This document shows, piece by piece, positions 21,515-27,704 of a stretch of 27,704 nt of DNA; within the stretch, counting starts at the first letter, position 1, and each line of letters begins with the position of its first letter. Both the position numbers and the translations under genes were made by a program. This DNA is from a virus. The stretch is from positions 1 to 27,704 of IMG/VR virus record IMGVR_UViG_3300032050_000655; one strand, given 5' to 3'. The notes under the pieces were generated by a model. The model saw only the letters and a program-made list of their open reading frames with translations. It ran no database searches and had not been told where the DNA came from.

Positions 21515-21699
21515 TCTTTAGGTTTTTGAGATTCAACGTATTGAGCTTTTAATTTCTGAGCTCTACGTGTAACAGATGGTTTTTCATACTGAAGTCTTTC
21601 TCTCAACTTTTCATTTTGCTTGGTTTTAATTACCTTTCCTTTTAATTGTTTCAAGGCTTTTTCCAATGGAGTCTTTTCGTCTATTTTTACTTTTAACAT
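21511..21699 (-). CDS. rpsU: ribosomal protein bS21, phage-encoded
   Basis: From ATG 21699 the protein has 62 residues with the bS21 plan: a short strand (MLKVKIDEKTPLEKALKQLK), then the basic helical part LRERLQYEKPSVTRRAQKLK. R-x-R-x-x-Y-E-K-P-S-x-x-R-R is the family signature. It sits on the 30S platform beside the 3' end of 16S rRNA. In Flavobacteriia, bS21 with bS18 and bS6 hides the anti-Shine-Dalgarno sequence. A longer frame from TTG 21738 (13 extra residues) is rejected. The C-terminus (YVESQKPKD) is short. It is the only minus-strand gene in the virion block. TATTTAC lies six bases before the ATG. Confidence 0.9.
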   Translation of the reverse strand: MLKVKIDEKTPLEKALKQLKGKVIKTKQNEKLRERLQYEKPSVTRRAQKLKAQYVESQKPKD

Positions 21700-21705
21700 A
21701 TTATA

Positions 21706-21712
21706 GTAAATA
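21706..21712 (-). promoter_or_regulatory. TATTTAC, variant of the TATTTAT motif, for bS21
   Basis: On the minus strand TATTTAC, TATAAT, ATG: same six-base gap and orientation as at 10994, one base different. Confidence 0.3.
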
Positions 21713-21797
21713 ATACAAAATTGGTGAAAATTTGACAATAGAATAAAATTAGATTATTTTTTTTCAAACAATAAACAATTTATACACATGATTATTA

Positions 21798-22244
21798 ATG
21801 AAAAAAGGAAAAACATCACGAATTGTAGGATTCAACAATTCAAAAGTGAGTTATGGAACAGTTGATTCCAAAAACTTTAAATCAGTTTATCTTAATCTAC
21901 AAAGTTGGGTTTCGCCAAAACAAAGTTACGACAATTGGGAAAGAATAGTATCAAATTTTAGTAGACAGATAAAACACACAATATTTGAAATATTAGACCC
22001 CACATTTTTTAAAGACAATTATATTGTTGATTTGGATTTAAGGACTAGCGGAATTGTTTATGGTAAGAAAAGTTTTATGAATTTGGAAATTACCTTATTC
22101 TTATCACAAGAAGTGGATTTCAAAGATACAATTCTTAAAGATAAATTAAAAAGAATTGCCAAAGAAATTTATATTGAAAACTTTAAAAAGAACGAGTATT
22201 TTGATTTTACACTATCTAAAAAGAGCAAAGAAGAAACATCTTAA
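21798..22244 (+). CDS. 148-residue head-region protein, function unknown
   Basis: The protein starts MKKGKTSRIVGFNNSKVSYG, a basic N-terminus. The middle IVSNFSRQIKHTIFEILDPT and YIVDLDLRTSGIVYGKKSFMN look like a small alpha/beta fold, and the tail is Lys-rich. It stands between the bS21 gene and the prohead protease gene, in the interval where T4 has its small core proteins. An alternative ATG at 21788 is out of frame. The start has AAAAAAGGAAAA downstream rather than a Shine-Dalgarno upstream. No family recognised; a scaffold-core or head-completion role is inferred from position alone. Confidence 0.7.
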   Translation: MKKGKTSRIVGFNNSKVSYGTVDSKNFKSVYLNLQSWVSPKQSYDNWERIVSNFSRQIKHTIFEILDPTFFKDNYIVDLDLRTSGIVYGKKSFMNLEITLFLSQEVDFKDTILKDKLKRIAKEIYIENFKKNEYFDFTLSKKSKEETS

Positions 22245-22251
22245 TATTTAT
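22245..22251 (+). promoter_or_regulatory. TATTTAT motif upstream of the prohead protease gene
   Basis: TATTTAT starts inside the stop codon of the previous gene and is 15 bases before ATG 22267. Confidence 0.4.
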
Positions 22252-22266
22252 TACTAAAACATACGT

Positions 22267-22998
22267 ATGAAAATATTAGGACCTACCGACACAGGTAAAG
22301 GAATATTGATTGAAATGGATGCAGGATATGTGTCACCATCTCATGAATTTAACAAAAAGATGCTTGAAGAAAATCACAAGAATTTCTTGGATTATTCAAA
22401 ACCTTTTGAATTCTATGCCGTACTTCAAAAATACAACACACCAAACCGTAATGGTAGAGTGTACCCTGAAAGAATCTTAAAACGTGAATCTGACAATTAT
22501 AAAAAGATGATTGAAAAAGGAACATCTCTTTCAGAATTAAACCACCCTGAATCATCATTAATTGACCTTGACCGTGTGTCTCACATCATTAATGATATAT
22601 GGTGGGACGGACATATCCTTATGGGTAAGTTACGTCTTCTAACATCACCAGGATTCCATGAAAGAGGTATTGTATCTACAAAGGGTGACCAAGCTGCTAA
22701 CTTGTTGAGACAGGGTGTTACTTTGGGTATATCTTCACGTGGGGTTGGTTCTTTAAAAAAGAACGGTGAACAAAATGAAGTACAGGATGATTTTGAATTA
22801 ATCTGTTTTGATTTGGTATCTTCACCATCTACACCTGGAGCATATCTTTTTACAAATCCTGATGATAGAAGTAAATTTGAAGAAAATTTGGAAGAAGAAA
22901 AAGTTTCAAGAATGTCTCCAATAGAACAAGATAGTGGAACAAAAATGAATCGCTCTATTGACTTATTGAAAAAATTAAACCATTATTTGGACAGATAA
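22267..22998 (+). CDS. prohead protease (T4 gp21-like)
   Basis: The 243-residue protein matches the T4 prohead protease family: NGRVYP (62-67), ELNHPESS with catalytic H93, DRVSHIINDIWWDGHILMGK, and LGISSRGVGS with the catalytic serine at 156 or 157. It is a serine protease packaged in the prohead core that cuts scaffold, capsid and internal proteins after glutamate and then itself. The probable targets in this window are the capsid protein (E60-A61) and the gp22-like scaffold. The length is close to T4 gp21 (212). It lies upstream of scaffold and capsid genes as in T4. Confidence 0.93.
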   Translation: MKILGPTDTGKGILIEMDAGYVSPSHEFNKKMLEENHKNFLDYSKPFEFYAVLQKYNTPNRNGRVYPERILKRESDNYKKMIEKGTSLSELNHPESSLIDLDRVSHIINDIWWDGHILMGKLRLLTSPGFHERGIVSTKGDQAANLLRQGVTLGISSRGVGSLKKNGEQNEVQDDFELICFDLVSSPSTPGAYLFTNPDDRSKFEENLEEEKVSRMSPIEQDSGTKMNRSIDLLKKLNHYLDR

Positions 22999-23008
22999 TT
23001 TAAAAAAC

Positions 23009-23221
23009 ATGGACGAAAAATATTTTGTAGCAAAAGTACAGTACGATTTACCTGATGAAAACACAGGTAAATTAAAGAAAATCCGAGAGGAAAAATTGGT
23101 TAAAGGTTACTCTGTAACTGATGTTGAAGCCAAGGTAACATCCCGATATACTGGGTTTCAACATGATTGGAGAATCACAGCAGTCTCCGAAAGTAAAATA
23201 GACGAAGTTATTGAAGATTAA
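23009..23221 (+). CDS. DUF4494-like small protein
   Basis: The 70-residue protein has the layout of DUF4494: YFVAKVQYDLPDENTGKLKKI, then EEKLVKGYSVTDVEAKVTSR, then a WRITAVSESKIDEVIED end. The family is known to me mainly from Bacteroidota and their phages and has no assigned function. It is inserted between protease and scaffold, where T4 has nothing, and starts ten bases after the protease stop. A terminator follows, so it ends the protease transcript. Confidence 0.7.
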   Translation: MDEKYFVAKVQYDLPDENTGKLKKIREEKLVKGYSVTDVEAKVTSRYTGFQHDWRITAVSESKIDEVIED

Positions 23222-23222
23222 T

Positions 23223-23251
23223 AAAAACCCCTCCTAACCGAGGGGTTTTTT
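23223..23251 (+). terminator. intrinsic terminator after the DUF4494-like gene
   Basis: AAAAACCCCTC and GAGGGGTTTTT around CTAACC, with a six-T tail that runs into TATTTAT (23251-23257). A second weak hairpin GGGTT/AACCC follows at 23261-23277. Confidence 0.88.
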
Positions 23252-23303
23252 ATTTATTTAGGGTTTTTACTAACCCCAAATAGAATTTTTTGACATATGG
23301 ATA

Positions 23304-23310
23304 TATTTAT
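23304..23310 (+). promoter_or_regulatory. TATTTAT motif upstream of the scaffold/capsid unit
   Basis: TATTTATA in an untranslated gap of 112 bases after a terminator, 23 bases before ATG 23334. This should be a strong site, as it would drive the capsid gene. TATTTAT also occurs at 23251-23257. Confidence 0.5.
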
Positions 23311-23333
23311 ATGTTAAATTATTCTATAATAAT

Positions 23334-24956
23334 ATGACAGATAAAAAGTCGTTAGTTGAGGAAGCACTACTACAAATGAAAAATTTGGAACAAGTAGTTG
23401 CCGAAAATGCAAAAGGAATACTTGCTTCTACTATGAAGGAAGAAATCTCAGAATTAGTAAAAGAGTCTTTGAAAAATGAGACTGAAAAAGAATCAAAAGA
23501 AGTTGAAATGGATGAACAATCAGAAGATGATTTAGACATGGATATTGATATGGATTCTGATGATGAAGACATGGATGATGTTGAAATGGACATTGATATG
23601 GATTCTGACGATGATGAATCGGAAGATGAATTTGATATGGACTTTGATATGGATTCTGAAGATACACTACCAATTGACCTTACAAATGCGTCTGATGATG
23701 AAATCTTAAAGGTTTTCAAATCTATGAGTGATGAAGATGGTATCATTGTTAAACAAGATGGTAACCACATTACTTTAAACGATGAAGATGAAGATGTTGA
23801 ATACATTATTCAAACTGAAAGTATGGACGAAGTTGAAATGGAAGAAGAGTACATGGAAGAAGAGTACATGGAAGAAGAACAAATGGATGAAGATGAATTA
23901 TCTAACGATGATTTAGAATCTATGATGGCTGACATTTTTGGTAAAGAACAAATGGACGAAGTTGAAATGGAAGAAGAGTACATGGATGAAGAACAAATGG
24001 ACGAAGTAGTGTATGAAATAGAAATGGAAGAACAAGAAGACGATGACGATGAGGATGAAGATGAAGATGAAGATGAGGATGAAAACATGTCTGAAGGTAA
24101 AATGACAATTAAACCAGTTATGGGTAAATTAACAAAATCCTCTTTAACTAACAAAGCTAAAAAAATGGAAACTAAAGAAGGGTCAATGATGAGTAAACCT
24201 GTAGTAGGTAAAGGTGTTAAAACTGGAAGTGCTAAATTTGAATATAAAGAAGGTAGAAAAATGGAAACCAAAGAAGCGGCTATTGAACCAAAAGGTAAAG
24301 CTAAAGGAGTTGGTATGAATTTAAAACCTAAGAAGTTTGAATACACTGAAGCTGAAATGAAAGAAAAGTATGGTTCTAAAAAACACGAATACAGACGTAA
24401 GGATGTTGATGGTGTTGAAAAGAAAGCTGGTGAAAAAGATGGTCATTACAAAGATTACGAAAAAGAGGAAACTAAAGAAGCTGCTAGAACATTAGGTAAT
24501 GGAACTAGAAATTACGCTCAAAGAAAAGGTTTACCTAAAATGAAAGTAATTCCAAATCAAGCTCTTGCTGAAGAAGTTGAAAGATTGAGAGAAAAGAATG
24601 AAGAATACAGAAAAGCACTTAATATTTTCAGAGAAAAATTAAATGAAGTTGCTGTGTTTAATTCAAACTTGGCTTACGCAACAAGATTGTTCACAGAACA
24701 TACAACAACAAAACAAGAGAAGATTAATATCTTAAGAAGATTTGATGATGTTGAGTCATTAAAAGAATCAAAATCATTGTATTCATCAATTAAAAATGAA
24801 TTAAATACCACGACTCAAAACGTAGTTACAGAATCTATGGAAAAAATTGGTAAATCACCAGCATCAGGTTCTTCACAAAACTTAATTGAGTCAAAAACTT
24901 ATGAAAATCCACAATTCTTAAGAATGAAGGATATCATGCAAAAAATACAAAAATAA
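23334..24956 (+). CDS. acidic prohead scaffold protein (gp22 position)
   Basis: The 540-residue protein has a helical N-terminus (1-55) and a very acidic region (about 60-255) with repeated MDxDMDSDDED and EEEYMEEEQMDE blocks. A basic Lys/Gly-rich middle (about 260-395) is followed by a coiled-coil region (about 405-490, LAEEVERLREKNEEYRKAL then FREKLNEVAVFNSNLAYATR) and a helical C-terminus ending MKDIMQKIQK. T4 gp22 is also acidic and coiled-coil, lies between gp21 and gp23, and is cut to small acidic peptides. Identification is by position and composition rather than sequence identity. It is about twice the size of T4 gp22 (269), owing mainly to the acidic and basic tracts. Confidence 0.8.
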   Translation: MTDKKSLVEEALLQMKNLEQVVAENAKGILASTMKEEISELVKESLKNETEKESKEVEMDEQSEDDLDMDIDMDSDDEDMDDVEMDIDMDSDDDESEDEFDMDFDMDSEDTLPIDLTNASDDEILKVFKSMSDEDGIIVKQDGNHITLNDEDEDVEYIIQTESMDEVEMEEEYMEEEYMEEEQMDEDELSNDDLESMMADIFGKEQMDEVEMEEEYMDEEQMDEVVYEIEMEEQEDDDDEDEDEDEDEDENMSEGKMTIKPVMGKLTKSSLTNKAKKMETKEGSMMSKPVVGKGVKTGSAKFEYKEGRKMETKEAAIEPKGKAKGVGMNLKPKKFEYTEAEMKEKYGSKKHEYRRKDVDGVEKKAGEKDGHYKDYEKEETKEAARTLGNGTRNYAQRKGLPKMKVIPNQALAEEVERLREKNEEYRKALNIFREKLNEVAVFNSNLAYATRLFTEHTTTKQEKINILRRFDDVESLKESKSLYSSIKNELNTTTQNVVTESMEKIGKSPASGSSQNLIESKTYENPQFLRMKDIMQKIQK

Positions 24957-24991
24957 AAATAAATAAAACTTAAAAACAAAAAAATACTAAA

Positions 24992-26833
24992 ATGGGTGCA
25001 TTATTAGAAAGCGGTCTTGTTGGTAACATTGGTTTAAAACACCTTAAGGTTATCAAAGAAGACACAATCAACAAATGGGATAAACTTGGCTTTTTGGAAG
25101 GTTTAAAAGGTCACATGAAAGAAAACGTAGCTCAGTTATACGAAAACCAAGCTTCTTTCTTAATCAATGAGGCTTCTTCAACTTCTGATAGCGGTTCTTT
25201 TGAAACAGTTGTTTTCCCAATCGTGAGAAGAGTATTCTCTAAATTATTAGCTAACGACATCGTGTCTGTACAAGCAATGAACTTACCAATCGGTAAATTG
25301 TTCTACTTCGTACCTAAAATTCAAGGTTATTCTGGTGGTACATCAACAGATGGTTTGTTTGGTGGTTCAGGAACTCACTACGCACCTATCGGTTCTCCAG
25401 GAAACTACCCTGGTAATCCTGATGCTGGATACACTTCAGGTGATGGTACATTTAACCCAATCTATAACAAAGATTTGTATGATTTATTCTACGAAGGAAA
25501 TGAGGCTGGTTTAAACCCTCCTGGTTTGTTTGACTATTCAAAAGGTCAGTGGACTGCTATTACAGCAAATACTGTAACTTACGCTTGGTCTAACGCTGGT
25601 GTTTTATTACCTGCAGCATACCCTGAAGATAACTATAGAAAAGTTATCATTGTTATGAGTGGATTCTCTAACGCAGGTGCTGGTCAATTGATTGGTCCTA
25701 ACGGTAATACTATGGATACTGAAGAATTCTTGTCAGGTTTGAACATCTTAGGTGTTTCAACTAACCAATTTACTTCAGCAAACACAACTAACCCTTATTT
25801 ATTCAGAGTTGTTACTCAAAGATATGGTAAAGGTATTGTTCAATACGGAAGTCAAGTAAATACTACTTTCCCAGTAAACAAAAATTCAGGTGGTTCTTAC
25901 TACAACGTATGTGACGCTAATGGATTTATTTTCTTGGAAATTGATTTACAAGCTCCTGTTTGTATTACTTGTGGTGATTCATCTATGGATGGTTACACAG
26001 GTTCTACTTTCTCATCTGATACAACTACTAACGATGCGTTCTTAGCTATCTACAGATTGTATAAAGAATTGGAATTTGAAGACCAAATTGGTGAAGTTTC
26101 TTTTGACCTTGAGTCAGTAACTGTTTCTGTAACAGAAAGAAAATTAAGAGCACAATGGTCTCCTGAATTAGCTCAAGACGTTGCGGCGTTCCACAACATT
26201 GATGCTGAAGCTGAATTGACAGCATTGTTATCTGAGCAAGTTGCTGCAGAAATTGATAGAGAAATCTTGAGAGATTTGAGAAAAGGTGCGGCTTGGAACT
26301 TGAGATGGGATTATAACGGTTGGAAGAGACTATCTTCTAGCGGAACAACTCCTTACACTCAAAAAGATTGGAACCAAACTTTGATTACTGCAATTAACCA
26401 ATTGTCAGCTCAAATTCACAAATCAACTTTAAGAGGTGGTGCTAACTGGATTGTTGTATCTTCTGAAGTATCTGCTATCTTTGATGACTTGGAATACTTC
26501 CACGTATCAAACGCAGCTCCTGAGCAAGACCAATACAACATGGGTATTGAAAGAATCGGTACTTTGTCAGGTAGATATCAAGTATATCGTGACCCTTACT
26601 TCCCAGCTAACCAAGTGTTAATCGGACACAAAGGAACTAGCTTGTTGGATACTGGTTACATTTACGCTCCATACGTACCTTTACAGTTGACTCCAACTAT
26701 GTATAACCCATTCAACTTCACACCTATCAAGGGTATCATGACAAGATACGCTAAGAAAATGGTTAACAACCGTTTCTATGGTAGAGTTACAGTTGACGGA
26801 GTTAGAACATTCAACTTACAAGAATTGAGATAA
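24992..26833 (+). CDS. major capsid protein (T4 gp23-like)
   Basis: The 613-residue protein has a helical delta domain (1-60) ending FLINE-ASSTSD, which aligns with the gp23 maturation site FLTE-AE; the predicted cut is E60-A61. VVFPIVRRVFSKLLANDIVS corresponds to the gp23 segment MGMVRRAIPNLIAFDICGVQ. The C-terminus (YAPYVPLQLTPTMYNPFNF, then MTRYAKKMVNNRFYG) matches the gp23 end. It is longer than gp23 (521), with inserts rich in Gly/Asn/Thr (about 118-220 and 300-340) that may be surface loops. It is preceded by an A-rich leader without Shine-Dalgarno. Codon use looks more polished than in the neighbours (for example more AAC), fitting high expression. Confidence 0.96.
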   Translation: MGALLESGLVGNIGLKHLKVIKEDTINKWDKLGFLEGLKGHMKENVAQLYENQASFLINEASSTSDSGSFETVVFPIVRRVFSKLLANDIVSVQAMNLPIGKLFYFVPKIQGYSGGTSTDGLFGGSGTHYAPIGSPGNYPGNPDAGYTSGDGTFNPIYNKDLYDLFYEGNEAGLNPPGLFDYSKGQWTAITANTVTYAWSNAGVLLPAAYPEDNYRKVIIVMSGFSNAGAGQLIGPNGNTMDTEEFLSGLNILGVSTNQFTSANTTNPYLFRVVTQRYGKGIVQYGSQVNTTFPVNKNSGGSYYNVCDANGFIFLEIDLQAPVCITCGDSSMDGYTGSTFSSDTTTNDAFLAIYRLYKELEFEDQIGEVSFDLESVTVSVTERKLRAQWSPELAQDVAAFHNIDAEAELTALLSEQVAAEIDREILRDLRKGAAWNLRWDYNGWKRLSSSGTTPYTQKDWNQTLITAINQLSAQIHKSTLRGGANWIVVSSEVSAIFDDLEYFHVSNAAPEQDQYNMGIERIGTLSGRYQVYRDPYFPANQVLIGHKGTSLLDTGYIYAPYVPLQLTPTMYNPFNFTPIKGIMTRYAKKMVNNRFYGRVTVDGVRTFNLQELR

Positions 26834-26851
26834 TTTATCTCAAACGTCATA

Positions 26852-26879
26852 AAAAAAGGGAACTTAGGTTCCCTTTTTT
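26852..26879 (+). terminator. intrinsic terminator of the capsid gene
   Basis: A-run, GGGAAC, TTAG, GTTCCC, T-run. Confidence 0.9.
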
Positions 26880-26891
26880 GTTTTATAAAGG

Positions 26892-26898
26892 TATTTAT
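26892..26898 (+). promoter_or_regulatory. TATTTAT motif upstream of the second Thr-Pro gene
   Basis: TATTTATA 15 bases before ATG 26914, right after the capsid terminator. Confidence 0.45.
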
Positions 26899-26913
26899 AA
26901 TGTATAAAATAAG

Positions 26914-27704
26914 ATGGCTTGTAAAAAATCAATAATAAAAAATAACTCAATAACATCTATTGGTGTTATTAATTATACTAGATGTTCGGATAATTTAAAT
27001 ATAAATAATCACGAAGTATTAGAAAATGAAACTATTAATGTATGGTATATTGACGGTACTTATTCGACAGCATCTAAAAGTATTCAAATTCTTTCAACAA
27101 TTGATTGGCCACCACCAGTAACTCCAACTCCAAGTATTACAGCATCTGTTACTCCAAGTTATGGAGCAACTCCAACACCAAGTGTAACATCAAGTTTAAC
27201 ACCAACTCCAACTATAACATCTACAATTACACCAACACCAACTAGACCTGTGTTTACAATTACATCATTATCTAGCGGTACAACATCATTAGATGCTTGT
27301 TCAAGTCCAAGTCTTCAAACATATTATAGTAATGTTGCTATTGGTTTTTGGACTACAGGAACAACAATATACTTGAATAGTAGTTTTACAACACCAATTT
27401 TTGCAACATATCTTTCAGATTCTGGTGGATTACCAGGTAACACTGTATTTCAAACAAATGGTTCAGGTAATATAATATTAATTGAGTCGTGTCCCGCACC
27501 AACACCAACGGCGACAAGAACTCCAACACCTACACCTACACCCACAATAACACCTACTAATACGGTTACACCAACAGTGACTGAAACTCCTACTAACACA
27601 CCAACGGCCACAATAACGGATACTCCTACTCAAACACCAACTAATACACCAACACCTACGGTAACGGATACTCCTACTCAAACTCCAACTGAGACACCAA
27701 CACC
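26914..27704 (+). CDS. second Thr-Pro repeat protein, 3' end beyond window
   Basis: An open frame runs from ATG 26914 to the window end, 263 codons without a stop. A small N-terminal domain (MACKKSIIKNNSITSIGVIN, about 1-68) is followed by a first TPTPS stretch (about 69-112) and a compact domain (about 113-193) with LDACSSPSLQTYYSNVAIGF and TPIFATYLSDSGG. A second, more regular tract of TPT, TDTPTQ and TPTNTP reaches the edge. The DACS...YYS domain resembles modules I associate with Bacteroidota phage surface proteins. It lies directly after the capsid gene with its own promoter motif and terminator boundary. A decoration or fibre protein is likely, but unproven. An antisense frame here is only a shadow of the repeats. 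Confidence 0.8.
   Translation, partial: MACKKSIIKNNSITSIGVINYTRCSDNLNINNHEVLENETINVWYIDGTYSTASKSIQILSTIDWPPPVTPTPSITASVTPSYGATPTPSVTSSLTPTPTITSTITPTPTRPVFTITSLSSGTTSLDACSSPSLQTYYSNVAIGFWTTGTTIYLNSSFTTPIFATYLSDSGGLPGNTVFQTNGSGNIILIESCPAPTPTATRTPTPTPTPTITPTNTVTPTVTETPTNTPTATITDTPTQTPTNTPTPTVTDTPTQTPTETPT

Noticed and set aside
23810-24346. Antisense Ser-rich frames opposite the scaffold gene (also 23324-23806)
   Set aside because: They mirror the GAA/GAT-rich acidic codons of the sense gene (TTC/ATC antisense) and have no recognisable domain.

Overview
The window looks like part of the genome of a T4-related tailed phage (myovirus) that infects a member of the Bacteroidota. The phage assignment rests on a collinear T4-type head block: terminase large subunit (gp17), portal (gp20), prohead protease (gp21), an acidic scaffold in the gp22 position and the major capsid protein (gp23). 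The host assignment is an inference from four things: low GC content, near absence of Shine-Dalgarno sequences, Bacteroidota-type promoters (TTG, a gap of about 19-20 bases, then TAnnTTTG), and small lipoproteins and domains typical of that phylum. No species can be named.

Layout. 1-1690: tRNA genes (a 3' fragment, Pro-TGG, Thr-TGT, Ile-TAT, and a CAT-anticodon tRNA) mixed with small unknown genes and one lipoprotein. 1700-5600: a membrane-anchored GAF-like protein, an M23 peptidase, a lipoprotein, two small possible virion proteins, a one-piece tmRNA gene on the minus strand and a secreted protein. 5600-11250: a large protein with a GTRWCT motif, an M20-type metallopeptidase, a ClpC-like double AAA+ unfoldase without its N-domain, a divergently transcribed protein with two UVR motifs, and a KTSC-domain protein. 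11278-12972: a nucleotidyltransferase-fold protein and a Thr-Pro repeat protein. 12996-26833: the virion block. Its only minus-strand gene encodes ribosomal protein bS21. 26914 to the end: a second Thr-Pro repeat protein that runs off the window.

Two promoter classes can be seen. Host-type promoters precede the CAT tRNA, the tmRNA, a secreted protein, the M20 peptidase and the Clp gene. A directional TATTTAT motif lies just upstream of many other genes, often only 4-6 bases before the start codon. It is the reverse complement of the T4 late-promoter core and may be this phage's late promoter.

The most interesting reading is that the phage carries its own translation quality-control and protein-turnover kit: tRNAs, bS21, a tmRNA whose tag ends in VVA, a ClpC-like unfoldase that keeps a ClpP-docking IGF tripeptide, a UVR protein that could be its adaptor, and a peptidase to finish the products. 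The components are read from the sequence. That they act as one pathway is a hypothesis.
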